A stretch of 40,282 nucleotides of DNA from Fibrobacter sp. UBA4309 (GTDB lineage: Bacteria; Fibrobacterota; Fibrobacteria; Fibrobacterales; Fibrobacteraceae): the NCBI RefSeq assembly GCF_002395745.1, contig NZ_DGUN01000035.1, positions 1 through 40,282 of the forward strand, in the 5' to 3' direction. This document shows positions 32,203 through 40,282 of the stretch, piece after piece (within the stretch, counting starts at the first letter, position 1; the number at the start of each line of letters is the position of its first letter). The position numbers were made by a program, and so were the translations under genes. Under the pieces are notes generated by a model. That model was not told where the DNA came from. It worked only from the letters and a program-made list of their open reading frames with translations, and did no database searches.

Positions 32203-33916
32203 TGGAAGCCTCCTTGTTCAGAGCTTCGTCATTTGTTTTGGCAGAATCCTGGGATTCGGCAAGTCCGGCCTTTACCCTGCTTTCGAGAGCGAGGGCGGCC
32301 TCGGCGCCAACTACCTGGGTAATCAGCGACTTGCGTTCTTCATCGGTAAAGCCGTTCGCCTTGAGAGAAGAATCCAGCTGGTCGATTTCTTCGGGAGTCA
32401 TCGCCTGCGGAAGACCTTCGTCTTCTTCGTCCATATCTTCGTCAGTTTCGGCAGGAACATCCTTGCCGGCATCCGACATCTGTTCAACGGCACCTTCATC
32501 AAAGAGATGCAGGGAATCCGTAACGAGGGCCGGATGGAAACCGACAACCAGAAGGAATACGGCCATGACCCCAAAGGAGGCGCCTTCCAGGCCGGAAAGA
32601 CGCGGGCCTGCGGCATATTCGTTTTCCGACTTGCCGAAGATGACCTTCTGGATAAAGCGGAGTACGTAGGCAGCCGAAAGGATCATGGAGAATCCCATGA
32701 CAAGCGCTGCAAACGGGGCCATGTCCCAGAGGGACAGGAGTACGGTAAATTCACCGACAAAGCCGGCCGTTCCCGGAACAGCGAGCGACATGACGCCAAG
32801 CGCACCGAAGAGCGTGCCGAAAACGGGAGCCTTGCCCGAAAGCGCGCCAAGCTTATCCAGTTCACGGGTCCCGGCCATACGTTCGGCGACACCCATCAAG
32901 AAGAACTGTGCACCGGCGCAGATTCCATGCGCAACGAGAAGCACAAGGACAGCCGGGAGCATCGCCTCGGAAAGGCTGAACACGCCTGCAACGGCAATGC
33001 CCAAATGGCTCATGGAGCTAAATGCGAGAAGTTTCTTGCCGTCGTTCGCACGGAGCGCCATCAATGCGCCATATACGGCAGTAACGAGGCCAAGCCACAT
33101 CATCGCAGAAACTGCACTCATTTCAAGCGGGAAAATCGGAAGGATCCATGCGATAAATCCGAACACGCCCGCCTTGCTCATCGCACCCGTGAGGATTGCA
33201 GAAAGCGGAGCCGGAGCTTCGGCGTAGGTAATCGCCTGCCAGCCGTGGAACGGGAAAATCGGAGTCTTCACGATGAAAGCCAGGAGGAAGCTCGCGAGAA
33301 CGAGGAACTGCGTTTCGGCAGGAAGATCCTGCAGCACTACGGCAAGCGAAAGCAGCAACGAATTGTCGGCCTTGGTCAACAGGAACCACAGCGCGACCAT
33401 CATCGGAGCAGAACCCACGAGCGTATAAATCGCAAACGTCATTGCGGCCTTGGCCTTTTCCTTTCCGCCGTAAGCGGCAATCAGGATAGCGGCCGGAATC
33501 ACCATCGCTTCGAAGAAGAAGAAGAACAGCACGGCATCGGCAGCAAGGAACGTACCGTTCATCGCCCCCATCAGCGCGAAAATGCCGATAGCGAAGTTGC
33601 GGTAGTTCTGGCAAGAGGTGACCCTGGCAGAAACAAGCGCCACCAGAGAAAGCACCGTGGAAAGGAACACCATCCAGGCGCCCAGGCCATGACTGTACAG
33701 GTAGTAATATACCGGGCCCTTGCAGCCGGGAATGCGGAACCACTCAATAGGATCGGTCGCCGTGTTGCCGGCAACGATGAGCTTCACCGAAAGGGCGACA
33801 AAGGCAAGTCCGAAAATGAAGGCCAGGCGCGAAGAAGATTTCGGGTCTTCCTTGGAGGTCGCCACCATGAGGACGGCGGCGGCAAACGGGGCCAAGACGA
33901 GGAGATTCAAAAGCAT
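32195..33916 (-). CDS. nuoM: NADH-quinone oxidoreductase subunit M with acidic C-terminal tail
   Basis: A 573-residue antiporter-like subunit of complex I. The channel Glu lies in FFFFFEAMVIPAAILIA and the following Lys/His helices (PIFPFHGWQAITYAEAPAP) are conserved. The membrane part ends near residue 470. It is followed by a 102-residue soluble tail (472-573) rich in Asp and Glu (TDEDMDEEDEG) with two predicted amphipathic helices, absent from ordinary NuoM of about 500 residues. The stop overlaps the nuoN start by 8 bases, so the tail is in frame and translated into the coupling zone. Codon use in the tail is like the rest of the gene. Confidence 0.95.
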   Translation of the reverse strand: MLLNLLVLAPFAAAVLMVATSKEDPKSSSRLAFIFGLAFVALSVKLIVAGNTATDPIEWFRIPGCKGPVYYYLYSHGLGAWMVFLSTVLSLVALVSARVTSCQNYRNFAIGIFALMGAMNGTFLAADAVLFFFFFEAMVIPAAILIAAYGGKEKAKAAMTFAIYTLVGSAPMMVALWFLLTKADNSLLLSLAVVLQDLPAETQFLVLASFLLAFIVKTPIFPFHGWQAITYAEAPAPLSAILTGAMSKAGVFGFIAWILPIFPLEMSAVSAMMWLGLVTAVYGALMALRANDGKKLLAFSSMSHLGIAVAGVFSLSEAMLPAVLVLLVAHGICAGAQFFLMGVAERMAGTRELDKLGALSGKAPVFGTLFGALGVMSLAVPGTAGFVGEFTVLLSLWDMAPFAALVMGFSMILSAAYVLRFIQKVIFGKSENEYAAGPRLSGLEGASFGVMAVFLLVVGFHPALVTDSLHLFDEGAVEQMSDAGKDVPAETDEDMDEEDEGLPQAMTPEEIDQLDSSLKANGFTDEERKSLITQVVGAEAALALESRVKAGLAESQDSAKTNDEALNKEASND

Positions 33917-35952
33917 TAGACAATCCCTCCAGTCAAAAGAACAACTAGCACAAGTGCAGCGACGCCCAAAATGCTAAACGCAACCTGCAGGCGAACCTTG
34001 CGAACCTGGAAAACCGTCGCTCCGTCGCCGAGAATCGTGACGATAGCGCCGACAGTCCATTGCACCGCCTGCAAAATCTTGTCCACAACCATGTCGCAAA
34101 TCCAGGCGGCCACGAACACGCACTTCACGAAGAAGCCATGCACGTAATCCCACAAGAAGGTCCAACCGGCAGCATAGCCTTCGGGAGCAGAAGAAGCGCC
34201 CTTCGGAATTTCGGGAATACGGGCCTTGCCCCATCCCTTCCAAGCAATGAACATGCCCAAAAGCGCAGCGGCAGTACCGAGAGCGGCAAAGATAACCGGA
34301 TTCACGTGAGCGCCCGTGCGCGGAACAAATTCATCCAAGAAGATTTCCGGAGAAAGCCTTACAGCAGGATCGAACGCCTCGGCGGCACCGAGCACAGACG
34401 CAAGGCTGTCGCGGAAGAACGTGATGCCGATGGAATCGGCCCAGAGGTAACCGCCGAAAACGGAACCGAACGTAAGCACGATCATCGGGATGAGCATTAC
34501 AGCGGGAGCCTCGTGAATGTGGGCTTCGCTTTCCTTGCTGCCGCGATAGCTGCCGAAGAACGTCATGATAATCAGACGACCCATGTACACGGCAGTGACA
34601 ACTGCGGTAAAGAGGCCGACCACGTAGAAGATCTTGTTCATGGGAACAGCGCCATCAGCAAGCCAGGTGCCCGTGAAGACCCAGTTGCAATCCGTATAGA
34701 TATGTTCAAGAATCAAGTCCTTGGACCAGAAACCGGCAAATCCCGGGAAGCCGATAATCGCGAAGAACGCGAAGATCATGACGCAAGCGGTAACCGGAGT
34801 CTTCTTGATGAGACCGCCCATCTTGCGCATGTCCTGTTCACCGCCCAGCGCATGGATTACAGCGCCAGCGCCGAGGAAGAGCGAGGCCTTGAAGAAGGCA
34901 TGGGTGAACACGTGGAAGATCGAGGCATCGAACGCAGATACGCCCGCGGCCATGAACATGTAGCCGAGCTGGGAAATTGTCGAATAGGCGAGCACCTTCT
35001 TGATATCGTTCTGGAACAGGCCCGCAAAGGCTGCCCAGAAGGCGGTCAAGGCGCCCACGACAAGAACGACATTCAACACGTCGGGGCAGATGACGAACAG
35101 GCTCGAAAGACGGGCCACCAGGTAGACACCGCTAGTCACCATGGTCGCGGCATGGATAAGCGCAGACACCGGCGTCGGACCGGCCATGGCATCGGGCAAC
35201 CAGGTGAGGAGAGGAATCTGCGCGGACTTACCCGTGCAACCGATAAAGAAGAGAATGCAGGTCAGCGAAAGCACCGGCAGAACGAGGTCCACATGGCCGC
35301 CATTCACAATCATGCCGACAAAGGCAACCAGGGCATCGTAATTGAGGATGCCGGAGCCGCCCACGGTAACGAGGCAGAGCATGCCGAGCAAGAAACCGAT
35401 ATCGCCGACGCGGTTCACGATGAAAGCCTTGTTGGCCGCCTTGCAGTTGGCAAGGTCCTTGTTCCAGAAACCGATGAGCAAGTAGGAGCAGAGGCCCACG
35501 CCTTCCCAACCGAGGAACGTGAGCAAGAGGCTGTCGGAAAGGACAAGCACGATCATGCTGAACAGGAACAGGTTGATGTAGGCGAAGAAGCGGGCAAAGC
35601 CGCGGTCACCGTGCATATAGCCGATGGAGTACATCGCGATAAGCGTGCCGATGCCCGTCACGAACAGGAGCATGATGCGGGAAAGTCCGTCGAACAGGAA
35701 TCCGATATCGGCCCGGAACAGCGGGATATCTATCCAGTTGCAGAGCGTTTCGCGGATACCGGCTTCGGGCATACCGAAAGCGAGAATCGCGACCACGGCA
35801 AAGGACATCGCAGGGAAGATAACGGCAAGGCCACCGACAATACCTTCGGCAGGGCCCTTCTTGCTCCCCGAAGATACGACAGCTATCGTTCCCAGGAGAA
35901 GTGTCGCCACGAGCGGGAACAGCGGAATAAGCCAAAGCGGTAAATTTGTCAT
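33916..35952 (-). CDS. nuoL: NADH-quinone oxidoreductase subunit L
   Basis: The largest antiporter-like subunit, 678 residues. It shows FLGWEGVGLCSYLLIGFW (channel Glu), CTGKSAQIPLLTWLPDAMAG with PTPVSALIHAATMV and the ISQLGYMF helix. A long C-terminal part includes the amphipathic lateral helix and a final membrane anchor (VAFSILGVAALVLVVLLTGG). It is about 60 residues longer than E. coli NuoL, mostly in the loop and helix region around residues 490-640. It overlaps nuoM by one base and is 3 bases after nuoK. Confidence 0.97.
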   Translation of the reverse strand: MTNLPLWLIPLFPLVATLLLGTIAVVSSGSKKGPAEGIVGGLAVIFPAMSFAVVAILAFGMPEAGIRETLCNWIDIPLFRADIGFLFDGLSRIMLLFVTGIGTLIAMYSIGYMHGDRGFARFFAYINLFLFSMIVLVLSDSLLLTFLGWEGVGLCSYLLIGFWNKDLANCKAANKAFIVNRVGDIGFLLGMLCLVTVGGSGILNYDALVAFVGMIVNGGHVDLVLPVLSLTCILFFIGCTGKSAQIPLLTWLPDAMAGPTPVSALIHAATMVTSGVYLVARLSSLFVICPDVLNVVLVVGALTAFWAAFAGLFQNDIKKVLAYSTISQLGYMFMAAGVSAFDASIFHVFTHAFFKASLFLGAGAVIHALGGEQDMRKMGGLIKKTPVTACVMIFAFFAIIGFPGFAGFWSKDLILEHIYTDCNWVFTGTWLADGAVPMNKIFYVVGLFTAVVTAVYMGRLIIMTFFGSYRGSKESEAHIHEAPAVMLIPMIVLTFGSVFGGYLWADSIGITFFRDSLASVLGAAEAFDPAVRLSPEIFLDEFVPRTGAHVNPVIFAALGTAAALLGMFIAWKGWGKARIPEIPKGASSAPEGYAAGWTFLWDYVHGFFVKCVFVAAWICDMVVDKILQAVQWTVGAIVTILGDGATVFQVRKVRLQVAFSILGVAALVLVVLLTGGIV

Positions 35953-35955
35953 TGA

Positions 35956-36270
35956 TTACCCCTTCATATTCGAATAGTTATCGGAATCCACGCTTTCCTT
36001 CTTGCGGAACAGCATGATGACCATGGCGAAGCCAACGCAGGCTTCGGCCGCGGCAACCGCGATGGAGAACAGCGGAACAATCTGGCCCGCGACACTCTGT
36101 TCGGCGGGCAAGGTCTTCGCAAAGCCAATGAACGAGAGGTTCACCGCATTCAGGGCAAGTTCGACGCCCATGAGGACGAAGAACAGGTTACGGCGCGAGA
36201 TCGCCGTCAAGAGCCCGATAGCGAAAATCGCGAGGGCGAGAACCTGGATATAGACTGGTTGGAGTTCCAT
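35956..36270 (-). CDS. nuoK: NADH-quinone oxidoreductase subunit K
   Basis: A 104-residue three-helix membrane subunit with the two buried Glu residues of the E-channel: MGVELALNAVNL and AAAEACVGFAMVIML. The length is normal. The ATG shares one base with the nuoJ stop. Confidence 0.97.
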   Translation of the reverse strand: MELQPVYIQVLALAIFAIGLLTAISRRNLFFVLMGVELALNAVNLSFIGFAKTLPAEQSVAGQIVPLFSIAVAAAEACVGFAMVIMLFRKKESVDSDNYSNMKG

Positions 36271-36812
36271 TAGTGACTTTCCTCCGTATTTTCAGATTCC
36301 ACGGTTCCAAGACGCTTCTTGGCCAGGAGCACTGCGGCAACCATGGCAGAAAGCAACAGCAGGCCGAGCACTTCGAAAAGCAGGAAATAGCCGGGACCGC
36401 CCTGCGCCATATTGAAAAGCGTTTCGGAAGTGAGGCTTACGGAACCGCGAAGCGCCGTAGCGTCAAAAGCGAGCGGGGCACGCACGAAAGCGAAACCCAC
36501 GACGCCGGCGAGCAAGAGAACCGCCGGCAGAACGAACAAGGAAACCTTGTCGAACATCGGCGTCTTGGAATCGCGGGCACCGTTCAGCACCATGATGACG
36601 AACGTCACGAGCATCATGATGGCGCCGGCATAGACCATAATCTGGATGACACCCAGGAACGGGCTGCCGACCAGGCCGTAAATACCGGCCAGGGCGACCA
36701 TCGAAGTCACCAGGGAAAGGGCGCCATAAAGCGGATGGCGGCTCAGGAACACGCAGACCGCGGCACCCAGGGCGATTACAGCCAAAATGATAAAGTAAAT
36801 AAGAGCGAGCAT
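36270..36812 (-). CDS. nuoJ: NADH-quinone oxidoreductase subunit J
   Basis: A 180-residue five-helix membrane subunit. The family hallmark in helix 3, GVIQIMVYAGAIMMLVTFVI, contains the pi-bulge that rotates during coupling, preceded by the usual SPFLG. The hydrophilic C-terminal end (KKRLGTVESENTEES) is typical in length. It overlaps nuoI and nuoK by one base each. Confidence 0.96.
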   Translation of the reverse strand: MLALIYFIILAVIALGAAVCVFLSRHPLYGALSLVTSMVALAGIYGLVGSPFLGVIQIMVYAGAIMMLVTFVIMVLNGARDSKTPMFDKVSLFVLPAVLLLAGVVGFAFVRAPLAFDATALRGSVSLTSETLFNMAQGGPGYFLLFEVLGLLLLSAMVAAVLLAKKRLGTVESENTEESH

Positions 36813-37378
36813 TACTTCACCTCCATTCCCCAGACCTTGCGGGCCTCGGCGTTCTTTGTACCGCCCGGAGCCACCTGGCTCTGTTCATCGTCCGGATAAT
36901 CCTTAGGATCCCATTCGACGAGGTCGTCCAGGTGAGCCACGAAATCTTCGCGGTTACGGTGCATAAAGGAAATCTTCTTGGTATCCATGCGAAGCGCATC
37001 CACCGGGCAGGCTTCCACGCAAAGGCCGCAGAACACGCAAGTCAAGTGGTCGATATCGAAACGCATCACGCGTTTTTCGATACGCGGATCGTCGCTCTGC
37101 GTCGCCTCGATAAAGATACAATGGGCAGGGCAAGCCGCAGCGCACATGCCGCAGGCGACGCAACGGGGCGTTCCATCGGGGCGCAGCATCAGGCGGTGCT
37201 TGGCACGGTAGGTATTGCGGATCTCCGGCTGGCCTTCCGGATAAGAAATCGTCGGAAGGGTTTCGTAGCGGAATAGGCCGCGAGCCGCGTGCTTGATCGT
37301 TGTGAACAGGCCTCTCAGGCATTCAAAGATGTAGAGGCGCTCTACCCAGTTCATGGGTCTCTGTCTAATAACGCGCAT
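36812..37378 (-). CDS. nuoI: NADH-quinone oxidoreductase subunit I (2x 4Fe-4S)
   Basis: A 188-residue peripheral subunit carrying clusters N6a and N6b in two ferredoxin motifs, CVACGMCAAACPAHCIFIEA and CVFCGLCVEACPVDALRM. The amphipathic N-terminus (LRGLFTTIKHAARGLF) docks on the membrane arm. The C-terminal 40 residues are more polar than in most NuoI. It overlaps nuoH and nuoJ by one base each. Confidence 0.97.
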   Translation of the reverse strand: MRVIRQRPMNWVERLYIFECLRGLFTTIKHAARGLFRYETLPTISYPEGQPEIRNTYRAKHRLMLRPDGTPRCVACGMCAAACPAHCIFIEATQSDDPRIEKRVMRFDIDHLTCVFCGLCVEACPVDALRMDTKKISFMHRNREDFVAHLDDLVEWDPKDYPDDEQSQVAPGGTKNAEARKVWGMEVK

Positions 37379-38733
37379 TAGTTACCCCCTACGAGTTTTG
37401 CGATGACAGCGGTCACCACGAGGTTAATGAGGGCGATGTTCAAGATAATCTTCCAGCCCAGGTGCATCACGTGGTCATAGCGGAAGCGCGGAAGAGTCCA
37501 GCGGACCCAAATCCACACCCAGCAGAAGAACACGCTCTTCACCACGAGCACGAGCAGATGAATGAGCGCCGTGCCGATTGCAGTTGCGAGGCTACCCACG
37601 GCAACGCCGTTCACGACAAAGTTCGCAGGATTGTAGAAGAACCAGGCGGCAACGCCGAGAATGACAAACACCGCCACGGCCACCCAGGCCACGATCTTGT
37701 AAAGGCTATATTCACGCAGGATTTCGAAGCGGTTCGAAAGGGTCGTCGCCTTGAGCTTGCGGGAATAGCGGTAAATCATGTGGAGGAAAGCGAGGCCGAG
37801 GAAAGCGAGGATGCCGCAAAGAACGGCGAGCGAGCCACCCATGTGGGCCTGCATCGTCTCGGTCGTAACGAACGGCACGGAATAGCCGCCCAGGAACAGC
37901 GTCGCGATGAGGAAGCTATTGATGCAGATGTGGCTGTATTCGCCCATGTAGAAGAGACCGAACTGCATGGCGCCATATTCGGTATGGTAACCGGCAACGA
38001 GTTCGGGTTCACCTTCGGCGACGTCGAACGGGGCACGGCCCGTTTCGGCAATGCTAGCGATAAGGAAGCAGAAGAACGCCACAGGCTGGGCGACAATGCC
38101 CCATACGTGATGTTCCTGCCAGTACACGATATCCGTCAGGTTGAAAGAGCCCACCAGGAGAAGCAGGCCCATGAGCGAAAGCCCGAGGCAGACTTCGTAA
38201 CTGATGGTCATTGCGCTCGTACGCAGCGCCCCGAGGAAGCTGTACTTGGACTTGGATGCCCAACCGGCAAGCACCGCACCGAAAGCGGAAAGGGAGCTGA
38301 AGCCGAACAGCAGGAGCACGCCCACGTCGGAATCCACGATAGAACCGGCGATGCGGACTGTCTGGCCGCCCCACTCGAATACCATCGGGCCGAACCAGGG
38401 AATCACGCAGGGGCTGAGGAACACGATGGCGAACGGAATGGCCGGAGCGACACGGAACAAAATCTTGTTCACTCCGGACGGAGCGAACTGTTCCTTGAAG
38501 AACAGCTTGGTACCATCGCACATGTTCTGCACGTAGCCGAACAGGCGGATCTTGCCAAAATAGGGAATCTTGATATAGGAACGGTTCGGTCCCTGGCGGT
38601 CCTGCATGAACCCGGCACCACGGCGTTCCATGGGAATCAAAAGAAGGATATAGAGGACAGGCACGAAGCAGAAAGCGAACTTCGCTATCGTGATGACCCA
38701 CTCGATCCAGGTTTTGGATTCAATAATATCCAT
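37378..38733 (-). CDS. nuoH: NADH-quinone oxidoreductase subunit H with extra helices
   Basis: The quinone-site membrane subunit. Conserved segments are PMERRGAGFMQDRQGPN, the quinone-pocket loop AETGRAPFDVAEGEPELVAG, and FIWVR-like IWVRWTLPRFRYDHVMHLGWK. At 451 residues it is about 110-120 longer than ordinary NuoH. The surplus lies between GGYSVPF (about 283-288) and the LVLVVKSVFF helix (about 393), and holds three additional hydrophobic helices and a basic loop (YRYSRKLKATTLSNRFE). AGGAGG precedes the ATG, which overlaps the nuoG stop by one base. Confidence 0.95.
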   Translation of the reverse strand: MDIIESKTWIEWVITIAKFAFCFVPVLYILLLIPMERRGAGFMQDRQGPNRSYIKIPYFGKIRLFGYVQNMCDGTKLFFKEQFAPSGVNKILFRVAPAIPFAIVFLSPCVIPWFGPMVFEWGGQTVRIAGSIVDSDVGVLLLFGFSSLSAFGAVLAGWASKSKYSFLGALRTSAMTISYEVCLGLSLMGLLLLVGSFNLTDIVYWQEHHVWGIVAQPVAFFCFLIASIAETGRAPFDVAEGEPELVAGYHTEYGAMQFGLFYMGEYSHICINSFLIATLFLGGYSVPFVTTETMQAHMGGSLAVLCGILAFLGLAFLHMIYRYSRKLKATTLSNRFEILREYSLYKIVAWVAVAVFVILGVAAWFFYNPANFVVNGVAVGSLATAIGTALIHLLVLVVKSVFFCWVWIWVRWTLPRFRYDHVMHLGWKIILNIALINLVVTAVIAKLVGGN

Positions 38734-40282
38734 TATGCTTCACCTCCTTCAAGGAGCTTGCCGGTACTCTTGATAGCATCGTATGTGAGGCCCGAGAGAA
38801 CCGGTGCAAATTCGCCCGCCTTCTTGAAGGCGTCGGCAGCAGTCTCGAACTTGGCTCCGGCCATGTGCGAAACAACCTCGTACGGAGCCCACAGGATTTC
38901 GTCCGGGCAGACCGGGCAGGCGTTCAACTTCTGCAGAATATTCAAGCTGTTCACCATCGTGCCTTGCACTTCGCTCCAATGACGCACGCCAATGGCGATA
39001 GTCGCCGCCTTGACGGTTTCGTCATCGAACGGAGAAAGGGCTATGCGGGTATTGATCTTTTCCAGCGCCTTGGCGGCAGCCGGATCTTCACCGAACAGGT
39101 TCGCATTCACGGTCACGAGAGTCTCGAATTCCGAAGCGCGCTTCATGAATTCCGAAACGTCGGCAAAGCCCAGGAGCTTCATGCCGGCACGGTTCGCCAC
39201 CGGGTCACCGCTCTTGGCGATACCGTCGGGCTGACCGACCTTGAGGAGCGAACCGCCAAAAATCTCCGCACGGTCGCCCAGAGATTCCTTGAGCACGCGG
39301 AGAGCGGCGAGGTCTTCGATAGTGCAGGTTCCGCCGGCAACAAGGGCAATCTTGCCACTGCCGAAAGTCGGCTTGTGGACATCCATCGCCGGGAGACGGT
39401 TCTTGTCGAACTGCTGGAACGCGAGGCGGCTCGTATTGCTAAGCCAACTGCGGTTCACGACCGGGTTGCAACGCGGCATCACGCGGTAGATGCGGCCGTC
39501 GGCATGGTCAAGCCAGATATTCGCGCCGAGCGAGTCGTCCATCGAGATGGTCGGCGTATGGGAAAGCAGCCACACGCGCTTCTGGAAACGGAAATACTTC
39601 GCCGTCATGGCACCCACGGGGCAAACGTCCGTAACGCAGAGGTCGTATTCGTGATCGAGTTTTTCGCCCGGGAACGTAGTAATATAGGTATGGTCGGCAC
39701 GGCCGGCGAGCTGAAGCTGTTCGGAACCGGCGATGCTACGCATGAAGCGTACGCAACGGTCGCACTGCACGCAGCGTTCTTCATCGAGCAACACGCGGGG
39801 ACCGAGGTCCACGTGCTTGCCGCCACGGAGCTGGCCCTTCGCGTCAATGAACTGGTGGGCCGGATTGCCGTGGTAGTTCTTGCCGTATTCGGGGCGCATG
39901 CGGGATTCGTTCTGACCCGCTTCCATGTAGTTCTCTTGCAGGGTGCATTCACCGGCCTTGTCGCAGATGGGACAATCGAGCGGGTGGTTCACCAGCATGA
40001 ATTCCTGCGTGGCCTTGCGGGCGTTTTTGACGCGGGCACTGGATGCCGGCGTGTAAATCTTCATGCCCGGGGCGACGGGCGTGTAGCACGCAATCACGAG
40101 CATGCGGCCGCGCGGGCCTTCCTGTTCCACCAGGCACTGGCGGCAGTTACCCGACACCGGAAGGTACGGATGGTAACATACGTGGGGAGTTTCAATCCCG
40201 ACAGCCTTGAGGGCTTCGAGGAGGTTCGTATCGCCAGGAACCATCACCGGCTTGTCATCCACGAAGATTTCCACCTTCGGGC
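38733..40282 (-). CDS. nuoG: NADH-quinone oxidoreductase subunit G, 5' end outside window
   Basis: The reading frame is open to the window edge; codons for PK precede the GTG at 40274, so the true start probably lies just beyond 40282. Counted from that GTG, it has the N-terminal 2Fe-2S domain (Cys33, Cys44, Cys47, Cys63), the His-Cys 4Fe-4S motif HPLDCPICDKAGEC, and a two-cluster domain (CVQCDRC ... CVTDVCPVG). What follows is a molybdopterin-oxidoreductase-like region without the extra N7 cysteines (TPTISMDDSLGAN). The total of about 515 residues is much shorter than E. coli NuoG (about 900), as the C-terminal domain is reduced to roughly 270 residues. Confidence 0.94.
   Translation of the reverse strand, partial: PKVEIFVDDKPVMVPGDTNLLEALKAVGIETPHVCYHPYLPVSGNCRQCLVEQEGPRGRMLVIACYTPVAPGMKIYTPASSARVKNARKATQEFMLVNHPLDCPICDKAGECTLQENYMEAGQNESRMRPEYGKNYHGNPAHQFIDAKGQLRGGKHVDLGPRVLLDEERCVQCDRCVRFMRSIAGSEQLQLAGRADHTYITTFPGEKLDHEYDLCVTDVCPVGAMTAKYFRFQKRVWLLSHTPTISMDDSLGANIWLDHADGRIYRVMPRCNPVVNRSWLSNTSRLAFQQFDKNRLPAMDVHKPTFGSGKIALVAGGTCTIEDLAALRVLKESLGDRAEIFGGSLLKVGQPDGIAKSGDPVANRAGMKLLGFADVSEFMKRASEFETLVTVNANLFGEDPAAAKALEKINTRIALSPFDDETVKAATIAIGVRHWSEVQGTMVNSLNILQKLNACPVCPDEILWAPYEVVSHMAGAKFETAADAFKKAGEFAPVLSGLTYDAIKSTGKLLEGGEA

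Noticed and set aside
30730..35943. Very long plus-strand open frames (around 530-630 codons) opposite nuoN, nuoM and nuoL
   Set aside because: Antisense shadows caused by strong codon bias in the nuo genes; the minus-strand products are unmistakable complex I subunits.

Overview
The window looks like the chromosome of a Fibrobacter species (Fibrobacterota). This is inferred from several signs together. There is a lipoprotein with a long Ser-rich linker and a C-terminal domain resembling the Fibrobacter 'major paralogous' (FISUMP) type. There is a secreted NodB-type polysaccharide deacetylase with poly-Ser linkers and a type IX-like C-terminal sorting tail. The genes are GC-rich in AT-rich spacers, and the respiratory set belongs to a Gram-negative, strict-anaerobe type. 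No tRNA, CRISPR array, insertion sequence or prophage was seen.

Layout. 1-490: the 5' tip of a 16S rRNA gene on the minus strand, its leader and a consensus promoter. 492-5069: miaA, a degenerate divergent polysaccharide deacetylase-like protein, pdxJ, a heptad inverted-repeat element, truA and a membrane-anchored HTH protein. 5399-12031: a minus-strand pair (degenerate GGDEF protein, then a large RND/MMPL exporter) divergent from a fused radical SAM/DUF2344 protein. 12110-16727: a charged outer-membrane-like protein, a 70-aa conserved protein, then a plus-strand run of LOG-family protein, Ser/Thr kinase and polytopic TPR-like membrane protein. 16751-21525: a minus-strand run gltX, Zn-ribbon/BON-like protein, WYL regulator, queA. 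21676-23753: an alanine/glycine:cation symporter whose 3' end overlaps the antitoxin of an HI1419/HI1420-type toxin-antitoxin pair. 23969-27122: the two secreted cell-surface proteins. 27193-28902: a Na/Pi cotransporter with a PhoU-like tail. 29098-40282: a long minus-strand block nuoG-H-I-J-K-L-M-N followed by a nucleotidyltransferase-fold gene and ispF.

How the genes fit together. Three tRNA modification genes (miaA, truA, queA) and gltX place this in a housekeeping region beside an rRNA operon. The nuo genes encode the membrane arm of complex I plus NuoG and NuoI. They are packed with 1-8 base overlaps, which suggests tight translational coupling. The least ordinary parts are the lineage-specific alterations of complex I (a compact NuoG, a three-helix insert in NuoH, a 102-residue acidic tail on NuoM, a Cys cluster in NuoN), the toxin gene whose expected start is replaced by a run of ten G at the predicted transcription start, the 7-bp-periodic inverted repeat after pdxJ, and two signalling-like operons (kinase/TPR membrane protein, and pseudo-GGDEF/RND exporter) with no obvious described function.
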